From Nageia nagi (taxonomy: Eukaryota; Pinophyta): a stretch of 64,000 bases of DNA. The notes beneath the pieces were generated by a model that saw only the letters and a program-made list of their open reading frames with translations, searched no databases and was not told the origin of the DNA. Shown here in pieces: positions 1 through 11,739 of the stretch (position 1 is its first letter; every line of letters begins with the position of its first letter). The position numbers were made by a program, and so were the translations under genes. The stretch covers positions 12,276,001 through 12,340,000 of the forward strand of contig JBITNC010000002.1 of NCBI GenBank assembly GCA_050084985.1. The letters are read 5' to 3'.

Positions 1-2720
1 TATTTTATTACCTAAAATCTTAGAGTTGAAGATAATATTGATGGTTGAAGCTAAAGAAAAATAAAATATAATATAATAATAAGACAAGAAATCATGATTA
101 AAAAACAATTAAAAAAATGATCTCATCTCTATGTACCTTCACACATTAAGTGATGTTTAACCTAAATACTTCACATTCTTATAAGGAAAATACTTAGTTT
201 GGAAGTTGTCATTATACTTCAATTTTTTTTCACAAAATGCAATAATATAATTAGCTCTCATTCATTGAAAATACCAACTAAAACTTCTATTTCAAGAATA
301 TAAATATGAATTTTTATTTGAGTAAAATTGTAGACATTCCTTTGATTAATTAAAATGCAACATTATCAGTGATGAATAAATATATCAAGTGTACATTGTT
401 CAAACTTAAGTTAGCATTATCATTACCAATTTATAATATATGGATTATCTTCTTCATATGAAATTTTTAAATACTTCTCAATGCAATATTTATTGAAATA
501 TTCAAACAAAGAAATAAAACTACTCTCCCTTTACAATAATCCATATATTAAAAAACTCTTAATGAAGCCTTTCAATGGTCCTAATTTGATTTAAATATTA
601 ACATTTATATTAAATGAAGTCATCAAAATAATTATTTATGTGCTTAGAAGCTTATAATGAAAATGTCCAATTAATCTTGTAGCTTATCAAACATTCTTAT
701 TTGTATACCAAATATATTCAATACCCATTTCCATATTCCTATGCTATTGGGCAATGTTTTCTCCCATTTTCAAATATGATACACCAATCTAGTATAATAA
801 ATTCTTTACTTAGGTTATTCTATATTAATATTTTCATATCTCTAATTAGCTAAATAAAAGATCCAAATAAGCCTATTATCCCATTCCTACTTTAAAATAA
901 TTATTTTTATGTTTTGATTTAAATATTTTCTCTTTATTAGGTTAATGATAGTTTTAATAAATTCTTCCTTCCAATGTAAATCTCATCATCATCATACTTG
1001 ATTATTGACCTTGTATAGAGAGACTATTTATGTCATACAATATGCTTAATGGATTCCATTGATATTATTCCAAGCTAAGCATTTATCACAACAAAAATAT
1101 CTTTCCAAAATATTATTTTACTTTTTCAACTCCCTTAACATAGCTTCACAACATCATACTCATGTTAATAGGTAATGAGAATAATTATAATGAAAATATC
1201 AAAATAAATATTGATAAAAATGAGAATTTGATAAAAATCAAAATGATTTCAAATGAAATAGTTCCATAAGTTTTATTCATAAAAACAAAATAAGTATATG
1301 AAATATTCTTATAATAAAAATCATTGGGGTGGGACTTTCATACTTTTAAGATGTCATGACTGATACCATTGATGTTGATCTCAGAAATGGAGAGCAACTA
1401 TCTTAAATTATCATTGGTTAGTCATTTTCAAGGATCACATTTGAAGGGATGACTTAAAAGTTTTTTGAAGGGTAAATTTTAATGAAGTCCTTCTTGAATG
1501 AAGGTTTAAAAAATATCATACCCTTTATTTGAAATGTATATTTTTAATTAAGATACATATGCATATATATAAAAAATTACCTTTCTAAATTCTAATGGAT
1601 GTGATTTATCAACTTAATATCACCTACCAAATTTTCAAAAGAATATTTAAAAATAAATAATTAATAAGAAAACCAACATGAGTAGTTCCATATCCAAAAT
1701 AGGTAATATAGAAATTAAAATAGATTGTCCAAATGTCAAAATAGGTATTTCTAATATAAAAAATGAGCATATGCAAAATAAAAATATATAAACCTTACAA
1801 CAATATAAGTACATCTAAAATATGAAGTAGTAATGAATGAAAGGTCTAAAATCCTAAATAGATTCTTTAAGAGTTAAAGCAAGTATCTTTAAAGTTGAAA
1901 TAGATTCTCAAAACATGAAATGGGAATAAGAGAAGCCCCATCTTACTATACATGAGTGGAAGACATATTCAACCCAAAACCTTGTAATTCAACTACAAAA
2001 TTAATCTCCCTCAATCCCTCAACTAATTCATGTACAGCACCAATTATAATAAGATGAAACTAAGTCTCTATAAGAGGTAAAGCAATTTTTAAGGCATGGC
2101 CTCTATAAGCCTCTTACTATAAATCAAATGGGTTACACTTGCACTTGTAGAGACCAAGACCAAGTTGAGAGAAAAGGTGGTCACATTACTAAAGTTTCAA
2201 TGTGGTTATCACCCCCTCTGAGTAATTTTGAACCTAACTCAAATTAAGTTAGTGCCCATTTTGATTCTGACTCAGACATTGCTCTCTTATCTCTTACAAA
2301 GTCACATATCCATATGGAATATTTATTACACACATACATAATATTCAATATATAGATCGTATTAGTTTTTAACAGGCACTTTTCAACTTTATCCTTTTTA
2401 TGAAACTTAAATATCCATATTCCTTTATAAATGAAGGGCAAATTTAATAATTAATTTTTTTTATAGGTCAATTTTTTTATCACCCTTATTTGAAGGGAAA
2501 AATGACTTTTGCAAGGCGTTGTAGGTTGCAAATTTGATCATAGGTTAGTATTACCTTTACATTATCAATTGACAACTTTTAAGTTGGAGTTTCCACTTTA
2601 CAAGTATACCTGACTCAGACTACTTAGACTTTTAGTGCTTATTGTAATTATCTAGAATTTTCTTCCTTTTAGTAACACATTCAAGATTTGATTAATCGCA
2701 TTTGCAAGTTAATTATATAG

Positions 2721-3230
2721 GGAATTGTCTAGCTAGAAAAATTTTCACCCCCTGAAAATTTGATAGATTATGATAGATTTCTAATAAGCTGAGAAATTTT
2801 TCTTGATGCAACAATTGATGCATATTTGCAAAACTAATATGCAAAAATAGTTTTGCAAATCTATCAATTATGAGTTAAATAAAAAATTTGAAAGCCATGT
2901 TGTTGAATGGAATGTTGGTGTAGTAGTTAGGACATTGAAATCTAGTTTTTATGACCTAGATTCAAATCATCAAAATGCCATTTTGAAAAACTTCATAAAT
3001 TTGTGTTTTTGGGAATCATTTTTTTTGTACATTTGTAAAACTAACCTATTTAAGCATATTTACAAAACTAACATGTGGAAATAGTTTTGTGAATCTACCT
3101 ATGCAAAATAGTCAAGAATATGTCCATTGAGGAAAAAAAGTAGTAAATGAAAAATGCACAAATGTGTCAAGAGTTGTAAAGCATGCCAGATTGTAAGGGG
3201 GGCAATAAGTCTCCTAGGTAGATGAATCCC
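2721..3230. mobile_element. 510-bp TIR element inserted in copy A
   Basis: The segment is present in copy A but absent at the matching point of copy B (about 30575). Its ends are imperfect inverted repeats: GGAATTGTCTAGCTAG at the left, and the reverse complement of the right end reads GGGATTCATCTACCTAG. No clear target duplication was found. Inside are a tRNA-like stretch (2915-2968) and two related palindromes at 2820-2863 and 3056-3101, each pairing TTTGCAAAACTA-like with TAGTTTTGCAAA-like sequence. No coding capacity is seen, so it is called a non-autonomous TIR element with moderate confidence. Confidence 0.5.
2915..2968 (+). other. tRNA-like (SINE-type) module
   Basis: TTGGTGTAGTAGTTAGGAC resembles the D-arm and A-box region of a tRNA, and GATTCAAATC about 40 nt on resembles a decayed B box (GGTTCGAATC). 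A similar stretch occurs in reverse orientation at 57318-57370, with weaker ones elsewhere. It is not a functional tRNA gene, because no cloverleaf closes. A tRNA-derived SINE head or fossil is the likely identity. Confidence 0.35.
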
Positions 3231-3671
3231 ATTCTACAATACCTTTACCAACCCACACAAATCAATGAATGAATGTCTCCTTGATGATTCTAATCAACTC
3301 TTTAATATAGATACATGCTAAAATATCAAATACTTATTTTAGTTTGAGATTATATTAATTAAATATTAATAAAATAATAATTAAAAGTATAATTAAAAAA
3401 ACATTAAATTTTATAAAAAGTTTAATTTATGTGTTTTTATATTTATTCTTATTTTACATGCACTTGGTTACATGAAATGGATTTAGATATATAGATGGTA
3501 AAATACAAAGATAAAAGTACAGATAATGTTATTGTTGCTTTTTTGCATTTGTAGTTGTGTGATATACTATAAATTCTTATGAAGATATTGTTATAAAAAA
3601 TAATTACTTGTTTTATCATGTAGAATAATTTCTTATTAATAGTGTCTTGTTAAATTATTGTACTACATTAA

Positions 3672-3676
<5 letters not shown>

Positions 3677-3722
<46 letters not shown>
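3677..3722. repeat. (TA)23 microsatellite
   Basis: An uninterrupted run of 23 TA units at the right edge of copy A. Copies B and C have no comparable run at the matching place, so it expanded after the duplication. Confidence 0.95.
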
Positions 3723-3725
<3 letters not shown>

Positions 3726-4158
3726 TTTTTAAAAAATGTGTTCATACTATATTATTTTTTCTAAATAGAATTAATATTATATTTTTATACTATATGAATT
3801 GTATGTTAATTTATACATTTTTCTACTGATTTATTTATTTTTTTATTAATGGGTAATTTTGTATTAATAAAAAAATGTGAAGTTTATAAGGGTCTTCACC
3901 AACCTTTACAAAAGGATTATCGAGAGAACAATTTCTATGTGTTGCATTCTCCTTATTAGAACAAAAAACCACCTACCCAAAATAGTTCTATGAGTCTACT
4001 AAGACTAAGATACAATGGCAATCCATTAGGCATACAATTTTAAGTGCCTTTACATTAAATACTACACCTCCTCATGTAATTAGGAGAACAAAACTGAAAC
4101 TCTAGTAAAATGTAGAACAAAACATAGAGTATACTATCTAAAAGCTTCATAAAAAAAA
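3723..4158. other. AT-rich spacer, nothing recognised
   Basis: Short homopolymer runs and no open frame that resembles a known protein on either strand. The homology with copies B and C fades out here. Confidence 0.6.
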
Positions 4159-4953
4159 CTAAATCATTTCTTCATAGTTGAACTTGTAGAATCTGATGTA
4201 AGTCTTTCTGACCAGGATCTCTTCAAGCCCAAGGTGCTTCCCAACCTCTTCATACTTCTCATTTTTTGCTCCTCTTTTGAGTTTGGCCTCTTTGACTATC
4301 TCCTTGTGTAGTGTAGGGCTCATAGCTTTCTTGAAGCCTATTGAGGTCTTTTTACTTGTTATTTCTAGGATGTCTAACCCTAACTCTGTGGTTGATTTAC
4401 CTTTGGTCTAGTCAAAAACTTGGTTAGTAATGTCTTTAGTCTTCTTCTTTTCTTAGGTCATTAAAAGGTCTTAGTCCATGCCCTTGAGAGTCTCACCAAT
4501 ATTTCTTATCTTAAACTATGGAGGGGGATTTTTCTCTTCCAATTTTGCTACTTGAAATCTTGAAAAAAATACTGCATTTTGCTCTAAATTCACTTCCTCT
4601 TGTATAGCATACCTGATTATCGGAGAGGATAGATCTCTTAGCCTTTGATATCACCTTATTGGATTTATCATGCCTCCACTTTTGGCTGGGTTGGCTTCTA
4701 GATACACTTGTTGGCTATTTATCTGAGACTGCTATTCTGGGCCTACTAGCTTTGATCCATCATAAGTGAAATTGCTGCATTCTCTTGGAGCTCCCTCTCT
4801 ACTTCTATTCATCGAAGAAAAACTACTTTCCTCTAAAGCATAGAGGAGTGCTAATTGATGTATGGCATTTAATGGGCTCTCTTGAGGTTCATTAGTCAAA
4901 GGATTGGGAGGGTAAGTGCTAGAAGATAGGTCCATTTGAAGTGGACATTTCAT
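4159..4953 (-). pseudogene. Decayed unknown ORF, C-terminal part
   Basis: Read on the minus strand, this starts with an open 73-codon stretch (4732-4953, containing HQLALLYALEESS) and ends, after several frame breaks, with a coding-like tail containing KEAKLKRGAKNEKYEEVGKH and KTYIRFYKFNYEEMI, followed by TAG at 4159-4161. The residue composition is protein-like, but I do not recognise the family. It lies downstream, in the same orientation, of the remnants at 6003-6635 and 15171-15890, from which it is separated by a TIR element and a copia element. I infer that all three are pieces of one old coding unit. Confidence 0.45.
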
Positions 4954-5379
4954 ACTTAGAAAAAAAGTGGCCTAAAACAAAATTTCACTACATAAAATGA
5001 AATTTTGGTCTTTAACAATTGAAATTTCATTTTGAAACAAAATTTTGTTGTATTCTCATGTGAAAACGAAATGATTTTGTCATTTCAAAATGAAATTTCA
5101 TTTCAATTTTAACATAAAAAAATAACAAATTTTTATTTTCAAATGAAATTTCATTATTTGAATTTAGGTGCAGGTTTAGGCTTGGGAAAGGCTTAGTGGG
5201 CCAAGTCTTAGCCTTGGACCTACAACTTCTTGTCATGGCAATCGAAGTGACACATCATGACTTTCAATGGATTTTTAATCAAGTTTTCTAAGAAGTTTTT
5301 TCATGAAATTAAAACCATTTAAGATCAAAGCATGTAGATTATAAATATATATATTTTTTACAATTTGATTATATTTTAT
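4954..5379. repeat. Cluster of AAATGAAATTTCATTT-type palindromes
   Basis: At 4981-5158 the core GAAATTTC/AAATTTCATTT recurs about six times on both strands, giving overlapping short inverted repeats. The rest of the stretch to the TIR element shows no recognisable feature; the open frames over it look like shadows of the palindromes. Confidence 0.5.
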
Positions 5380-6003
5380 ATTTTTAAATTAATTTTCAAT
5401 GAAAATGACCCTTAAACATGAAAAATTAGTTTCTATTACTTTTTTAATAACTTTTTTTTGAATAAATTATGAAAAAAATTATATTTTCATAATCTATAGA
5501 CAATTCTGTATTAAATAAAAAAAAGTTTTGAAAAAAGAATTAGTTTAGGTCAAATTATGCATGTTGGAGATTGGTACTTTTCAAAATAATAATTAGGACT
5601 AGTAAAAAATTAATAAGAAAAATAAATTCATTAAAAAATTATGAAAAAATATCCTTCATAATATTCAATGTATTAGGTATGTTTTTTCAAAAGGATTTTA
5701 AAAAATATTATATTTTAGGTCAAAATATATGCTTACCATATAAGAGCATGGTATGGTCATCAAAAAGTGCATTTTAAACAGTAGCTTTTAGAAGTGCCTA
5801 TCATAAATAATTTCCTATTAATTGAGTATTATAATAAATTACATATTTTAAAACTACACTCCAAGAACTACATTTTGACCTCAGTGATAGTTTTCAAGAT
5901 TCCATCTCTAAGGGATTCAAAAGTTGAGATCAATTATGACCAACCCTAAAAATAAAAAAAAACACGTATACTTTGTGGCCATTTCATGGACCCATCTTCT
6001 TGC
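5380..6003 (+). mobile_element. TIR element family, copy 1 (left end degraded)
   Basis: Aligns by eye with 18797-19441 and, inverted, with 34653-35284. The right end keeps the terminal motif seen in the other copies (ATGGACCCATCTTCTTGC against GTGGACCAATTTATTGTAC). The left terminal repeat cannot be found, so this copy is truncated or eroded. It carries no transposase and is best taken as non-autonomous. It sits between two pieces of the decayed minus-strand ORF. Confidence 0.55.
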
Positions 6004-6635
6004 AATTACCCAACACTCTCCTCCCTTTTGGGAGGTTCAACACACTCCATATCCTCAAGTAAATGTGTCTAATCTTGTTGATATCTATCAACATTTTCTT
6101 CTTTTGGTTTTAATTCTATTTTGTTTCCTACTACTAGAACCTCATCATTTGACATGTCCTCCTCCAAAATAAATTTTCCTTTTAATCTATTTCTCCTTCT
6201 TGATTCCTCCTTTTTAAGCAAACTAGAGATTGGCCTATTTTCCATGCTTTTCAAATATTTGACTTTGACTTATAAATGTCCCTTGTGCTTGCATAGGATC
6301 TTCCTTCTTTTGAGGGCTACAATCTCCTTCTCTTTCATGTTCTTAATACTTCTTATCCCTCCTTTCATCCCCCATGTAGCTCCAATTGTCATGAGGGTAT
6401 CAACTACCTCAATGTCCTCTTAGGACTCACTTTATGATGAATCTTCATTTTCTATCAATCAGGGGGACTCGCTAGTGGAGGTCTCCTTTTTTCATCACTT
6501 TATTCTCAATGCTTTCAAGGCTTTTTCTATGTTGTTTCATTAGATAGGGGCCTATGCTTGGGATTTGTATCAATTCTTTAGCTTTCTGACTATTGTTTCC
6601 ATGTGTTCTACCCTTGTTTGAGACTTTTCCTACTA
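6003..6635 (-). pseudogene. Decayed unknown ORF, middle part
   Basis: Continues the minus-strand reading frame interrupted by the copia insertion. Across the TCTTA target site the frame of the upstream part (ending GRVYESRNK) runs on as VGKVSNKGRTHGNNSQKAKE and then MKQHRKSLESIENKVMKKGD before the first stop. Further down an open stretch (6069-6254) contains SLLKKEESRRRNRLKGKF, a lysine/arginine-rich segment, and an acidic segment. Several stops and shifts make it non-functional. The family is not recognised. Confidence 0.5.
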
Positions 6636-6640
6636 TCTTA
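6636..6640. other. Target-site duplication TCTTA, left copy
   Basis: Matches 15171-15175 exactly and immediately abuts the TG end of the left LTR. Confidence 0.9.
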
Positions 6641-7111
6641 TGAGAGAGTTGAACTATAAAATAAGCAACTCTAAACTACCAAGATCACATGAAAGCTCAC
6701 AAATCACAAAGATAACTCAAGATATAAGTGGTTCCTCCAACTAGGAGTACATCCACTAACTAAATATCACTTCATTCATAAATATGAAATCTTAAAAATC
6801 TCCTAATCTCATATCCTAGACACTATCCTATAGCATAAATTTACTCCACAAATTGGTGTATGATAACAAAGAGGGAGCCTTCTATTTATAGGCCAAAATC
6901 CCTCTTTAGATCACCCTTTTACCTAATGTACAAAGGCATGACATGCACTCCCTTTTACCCAAGGGGGATGCTCATGACATGGAGTGTAGGATAAGTTACA
7001 TTATCATATTCACTTAAATACTTAAGGTATTTAATGATACCCTTAAGTATTAGTGAATTTACAAAAAGGATTAATACAAACCTTTACAATAATGCATTAT
7101 ACATTCCAACA
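6641..7111 (-). repeat. 3' LTR of the copia element
   Basis: 471 bp, aligned end to end with 14701-15170 with about 32 substitutions and one indel. On the plus strand it begins TGAGAG and ends CCAACA. Confidence 0.95.
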
Positions 7112-7121
7112 CTCCCCTTGA
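7112..7121 (-). promoter_or_regulatory. Polypurine tract of the copia element
   Basis: On the minus strand the bases directly before the 3' LTR read TCAAGGGGAG, the usual purine-rich plus-strand primer of copia elements. A similar CAAGGGGGAG lies at about 7830-7845, just after the pol remnant. Confidence 0.85.
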
Positions 7122-7829
7122 ATGCAATATTGGGATAGAGTGAATAAAAGAGAAGAAGAAGAGAAAGTAAGAGAGTTATCCTCCAAATAGATACAGCCAG
7201 AGATGAGAACTTTTTACATACTTGAGAAGTAAGCAAGATCTAGTTTGAGACTCACTACTTTGCTAAATACAATCATTAACTATAATCAATTTCAATGTAC
7301 ATGAAGTAGTCATCCAACTAAAAGTCATGAAGAGTCTCCAAGAGTTTGCATACCCAAAGTAAGTAACCTGTAATCTCAAAGGAACCTATAGGCTATAAGC
7401 AGGTCAAATAACAAGATCAATTAGATGCAACATATTTATATTAACAAGGATAGATGAATCACACAAATGCCATCAAGAGATGATCAATGGTGTACTATAA
7501 GTCATCATGAAGATGCCAAGCCAAAACTCATAGTCACCTACTGTATATAAAATATGTGTTGATTATCATTACAAAATAGAGCATACACATACAAGTTCCT
7601 CACATATGGATAAATGAATAGTGCCAAAATACACATAAGAGTTCCTCACACATTGATAACTAAATAGTGCTAGATTGGCCAATCGGTTTTGCTCTAAAAA
7701 TTTATACAATAAATTTCACATAGAGCAAACTTACCAAGAAGGTGTACAACAAAATCAACACTATACAACACAAAATCTTCTTAGGGGTGAAGTTGTCATC
7801 ACAAACATGAATTCAACACAAGAATTCAA
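7122..7829 (-). other. 3' untranslated region of the copia element
   Basis: About 700 bp between the pol end and the 3' LTR with no recognisable coding sequence. The plus-strand open stretch at 7675-7866 has no family resemblance and is taken as chance. Confidence 0.6.
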
Positions 7830-8430
7830 ATTTCACTCCCCCTTGAGGGTAACTTCACCAACCTGATAACATCCTTAAGCTTACAGAACTAAGATTTTGA
7901 AAGGGTCTTGGTGAACAAATTAGTGGAGTTCAAGGTGGATGGACAATACTCCAAGTGTATGATGCCATCATGAACCTTCTACCTAATAAAATGGGCTTGG
8001 TTTTTCATATGTTTTGTTCTTTGATGGAACACAAGATTCTTATCTAAAGAAATAGCCAACTGATTATTTGAAGAAATCAAAGATGAGAAAGCTTGCTCAT
8101 TCCCAATTTCTTTCAGAAGATGCCTTAGCCAAATAGATTCCTAGGTTGCAATAGACATGGCACAGTATTTGGCTTCTATGGTGGAAAGAGAAATAATAGG
8201 TTGCTTCTTAAAAGCCCAGGAGATAGCACCTAAACCAATGCTAAAAACATACATAGAGGTTGATTTTTTATCATCTCTATCTCTCCCATAATCAAAATCT
8301 AAGAACCCTGAGAGGATAAATGAGGTCAACTTAGAATACTTGAGAGCAAGATCCTTCATTCTTGCAACATACCTCAAGATTTGTTTAACAACATTGAGGT
8401 GCTCAACATATAGTTTTTGCATGAATCATG
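7830..8430 (-). pseudogene. Copia RNase H remnant and pol C-terminus
   Basis: The longest open stretch (8141-8422) carries hallmarks of the copia RNase H region: KQILRYVARMKDLALKYSK, DFDYGRDRDDKKSTSMYVFS, GAISWAFKKQPIISLST and IEAKYCAMS. After a frameshift the C-terminal tail continues as LEYCPSTLNSTNLFTKTLSK to about 7830, corresponding to the DLFTKPL region of live elements. In life the enzyme degrades the RNA strand of the RNA/DNA hybrid during reverse transcription. The frame breaks show that it is dead. Confidence 0.9.
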
Positions 8431-9442
8431 CCATCAAATTCACTGCAAAGGTAATATCTGGCTTGGAAATAGTCAAATATAAAAGACTACCAATTAATTA
8501 CTTGTAAGCTATAGCATCAGCCAATTGAGAATTGGAGCTTAAAAAAATAGTAATTCCAAGAGAGACTAGAATCGTAACATATCTACACTCCTCCATTTCA
8601 AACTTCTACAAGATGTTTGATATATACTTATATTAACTAAGATAAGTACAATTCTTGTATTGATACACTTGCATTCCAAGATAGTAGTGCAAGAGACCAA
8701 GATTAGTCATTTCAAATGTTATCTTAAGTTTGGATATGCACTTTTGAATGATTTTTTCATTATTTCCAATTATCAGAAGATCATCCACATAAAGGAGAAT
8801 CAAGAACACATCTTTTCCTTAATTAAGCACATATAAATTAGAGTAAGAAAAACACTAGGAGAATCTATTGTCTACAAAGAATCATAAAATCTTCTTGTAC
8901 CAAGATTTAGGTGCTTGCTTAAGTCCATACAATGACTTCTTTAGCTTGCACACAAAGGACTCTTTGCCTTCCATAATAAACCCTTCTGGTTGATTCATAA
9001 AGATTTTCACATCTAAGTCACTATTGAGAAATGCACTCTTGACGTTAAGTTGAAAAACTTTCCATCCTTAAGCTATAAAAAGAGCAAGGATAATTCTAAT
9101 AGTAGGCATCTTTTGCCATAGGAGCAAAGGTTTCTTTATAATCTACATTGTATTTTTGAGCAAAACCTTTGGATACTAACCTTGCCTTGAATTTTTCAAT
9201 ATCCCTAATAGAATTATTCTTGATCATTGTAGATCCACATATTACCAATTATTTTTCATAAGCATCTCACATTCCATTTTCATACCTTCCAACTGGCACT
9301 TGTGCTTTGAAGCTTCTTTAAAGGTTGAGGGCTCATGCTTGTTGTCAGTCTTGGAAAATAAGGATTTGTTCAAGTTCATGCTCCTTATTACCCTTTGAGT
9401 TGGAGAGTTTTTTTCATGAGATGACTTGTCTACATCAATATC
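8431..9442 (-). pseudogene. Copia reverse transcriptase remnant
   Basis: On the minus strand the motifs appear in the expected order: MNQPEGFIMEGKESFVCK, LKKSLYGLKQAPKSWYKK and LYVDDLLIIGNNEKII, followed by FEMTNLGLLHYYLGMQV. The catalytic YVDD is intact and encoded at 8780-8791. Stops in the segment between YKK and the YVDD block, among others, make the gene non-functional. The enzyme would copy the element RNA into DNA inside the virus-like particle. Confidence 0.9.
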
Positions 9443-9445
9443 TAA

Positions 9446-10200
9446 CTAGTTAGGTGCAACTGAAGACTCCTCTGGATCATCCATATCCTCATTAGAAATA
9501 AATTCTTTAAGAAGTTCATTGAACTTGACATCTCTTGAAATGAACACTACTTTATAGGATGGAGAGTAGAGCTTGTAGCCTCTATGCTGATTGATATAAC
9601 CCACAAAGATGTATTTTTCAACCTTTTTGTCTAACTTCTTCCTTTTCTTAAAAATAATGTAGGAGAATGCTTCACAACCAAACACCCTAAGGTGTAAAAT
9701 GTTAGGTTTTCTTTTTGACCATACCTCAAAAGGAGGTTTACTCTGAATAACTTTTATGGGAAACCTATTCAAGGTGTAAATAGCAGTGCTCATAGCTTCA
9801 CCCCATAAGAAACTAGGAAGATTACCCAACATGTGTCTAGTTACCTTCATAAATATCCTATTTTTCTTTTCGAAAACACCATTTCACTAAGGAGTGTAAG
9901 GAATTGTAAACTACCTCTTGATTCTATACTTAGCACAATAGTCATTGAACTCATTACTGTTATATTCTCCCCATTATCTAATCTCAACATCTTGATTTTA
10001 AGGTTAGTTTGATTCTCAATAAAGGCCTTAAAAATATTAAAAATCTCAAAGGTTTGATCCTTGTGCTCAAGTAGATACCTAAAGATCATTCTACTAAAGT
10101 CATCAATGAAGGTCAAGATGTAAGATGCTCCTTCAAGTGACTTAGTTTGAAATGGACCCATTAAATCTGAATGCATAAGTTGAAGAGGTTGAGATGCTCT
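9446..10200 (-). pseudogene. Copia integrase core remnant
   Basis: Two overlapping frames make up the domain. The upstream one (9847-10176) holds HSDLMGPFQTKSLEGASY, TFIDDFSRMIFRYLLEHKDQ and MLRLDNGEN, corresponding to the first two catalytic aspartates of the DDE triad. The downstream one (9446-9850) holds TRHMLGNLPSFLWGEAM, YTLNRFPIKVIQSKPPFEVW and LRVFGCEAFSY, the integrase C-terminal part. The conserved NGV-E-KN segment between them reads NGVFEKKNR just before the second frame. Stops and the frame change inactivate it. Confidence 0.9.
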
Positions 10201-10224
10201 TATTGCCTTATTTTTTTCAAACTT

Positions 10225-10458
10225 TTATCTATGCATCTTGCCAAGAATGCACTTCTTACATAAACCAATTGAAGAAGAAATTAAAGGCAAACCTTCCACA
10301 AGTTCTTGGTATTTCATGACATGAATACTCTTATGGTTAAGGTGCCCTAAACGATGGTGACAAAGATTGCCTCTAGAACACACATTTGTAGCAAGACTTA
10401 TCTTTGATGAAACTTGATACATAATGTAGAAATCATCTTTCATTAACTTTATAACCAA
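10225..10458 (-). pseudogene. GAG-pre-integrase domain remnant of the copia element
   Basis: The frame contains HHRLGHLNHKSIHVMK and CKKCILGKMHR, the HH-CC zinc-binding signature that precedes integrase in Ty1/copia polyproteins. Both histidines and both cysteines are preserved. It lies between the protease and integrase remnants. Confidence 0.85.
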
Positions 10459-10579
10459 TGTGACAAGTTCATTCTTAATGCACTAAGATTGAGAGTCGAA
10501 TTAAAATGAGTACCCTTTCCTTGCAACTTGGATCATTGAGAGAAAGTTCATCCTAAGCTTAGGAACATAGAGTATATTT

Positions 10580-10774
10580 TCAAGAACCTTCCCGTGAATC
10601 AACACACTTCCAATGCTTTTGAACTTCAAGGATAGAGTTATCACCTATCACAACAACATCTTTTCTATACTTGTGAAAGTTCTCAAATTTTTTCTTTTCA
10701 AAACATAGGTGATTAATGTAACCAGATTCAATAATCCAATTAGATGAAAAATAGTAAGACATGGAGTAAAGCAT
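10580..10774 (-). pseudogene. Copia protease remnant
   Basis: NWIIESGYINHLC corresponds to the aspartic protease motif WIIDSGATNHM of copia elements. The catalytic aspartate is replaced by glutamate and the ATN part is altered. The following VVVIGDNSILEVQ matches the VXXGDNSXLXVXG block. The protease would not work as written. Confidence 0.8.
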
Positions 10775-10799
10775 CGTAGCAAAAATAGCTTGAATATTC

Positions 10800-11735
10800 T
10801 TCTTTTCTTTTAAGTTCTTTACAGTTTCATTACCTTTGTTCTTTTTCTCTCTTTTCTTTTTGTAGAAATCAATTTCTTTGTGACCTTAGATGCCATAATA
10901 GTTACAATTACCATCAAACTTTACCTTAGGATTTGGATTGTTTGCTTTGCATTTTCCATCTCTTTGCTTGAAGAAGTTGTTGTTACTATTGTTCTTGTTC
11001 CTATTGTTGCCATTATTCCTACTGTTGTTGTTGCTTTTGACTCTTTTTTCAAACCTTTTAAAGGAAAAAATATAAGACTTCTTTTTATGGTTGAGCTTCT
11101 TCTTGAAAGGAGTTTTGATTGCTCCAAGAGCAATGTTATTACCTTTAGGAGAAGAAATCAACACCTTTTTATTAAGGGTTTCCTCATGCTTCAAAATAAG
11201 CCTAGAAAGGTTCTCAAGGGACAAGACTTCTTCTTCATCATCAAACCTTGTTTCCATAACTATCACAAAGTTACCAAACTTTGAAGAATGATGAAGATCA
11301 TGAACTCATCATTGATCCAATTGCACCCACAAGCAACAAGTTGTGTTCTAAGGTTAATGATTTTATTCAAGTAGTTAAAAATATTTTCATCTTCCCCTTA
11401 ACAAGATTGAATACTTTTGAAGAATAGTAAATCTTCTTGAAAACTTAGATTCAAGGTAGATTTACTTAAGCTTATCCCAAAATTCCTTTGCTGAGGTTAA
11501 AGAGGAAATCATTAGGAGCACATCATCTGAAATTGCATGGAAGATCATGGAGGTTTCCAACTCATCCTTCATGTTGTAAGCCTCAAGTGCCTTCTTATTT
11601 GTAGGAGGTACAAGGTTCTTATTCATTGTTTGTCAAAGCTTATTTGCTTGCAATTCAACTCTCATCCAAGGTTCCCAAATACCAAAGTTGGAACCGTCAA
11701 AAATGTGTTTGGGTAAAAAAGAGTCTACCATTTGT
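10800..11735 (-). pseudogene. Copia gag remnant with broken zinc knuckle
   Basis: The N-terminus, from a methionine near 11735, reads like copia gag: LPKHIFDGSNFGIWEPWMRV, then AISDDVLLMISSLTSAKEFW. Later LENLSRLILKHEETLNKK is the typical segment before the basic, asparagine-rich region (11000-11100). The CCHC knuckle survives only as CNYYGI.GHKEIDFY: the second and fourth ligands have become Y and F and a stop lies inside. Gag would have formed the particle and bound the RNA. Plus-strand open stretches over the Asn-rich region are shadows. Confidence 0.8.
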
Positions 11736-11739
11736 TACA

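Larger units (their letters stand above)
1..3640 (+). repeat. Large duplicated segment, copy A (starts before the window)
   Basis: This stretch aligns by eye with about 29130-31440 (copy B) and with parts of 53280-59490 (copy C). Position 1 corresponds to about 53285 in copy C, so the copy begins outside the window. Shared landmarks are a block near 640-760 that matches 29560-29680, the motif TGACTCAGACT at 2611, a stretch ending in CGCATTTGCAAG near 2708, and a stretch at 3520-3620 that matches 31310-31420. Copy A differs by a 510-bp insertion (2721-3230) and by lacking the roughly 580 bp that in copy B carry the TATA box and the miRNA-like hairpin. No protein gene is seen. Confidence 0.75.

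Noticed and set aside
2915-2968. Functional tRNA gene
   Set aside because: Acceptor and anticodon arms do not pair and the B box is mutated.
3647-3829. 60-codon plus-strand frame over the (TA)n run
   Set aside because: It alternates Y and I because of the microsatellite; no protein meaning.
6121-6423. 100-codon plus-strand frame
   Set aside because: Lies opposite the lysine/glutamate-rich minus-strand remnant; the S/L/F-rich translation is its shadow.
10880-11291. Plus-strand frames of 134 and 66 codons
   Set aside because: They are shadows of the minus-strand copia gag (Asn-rich region read backwards).
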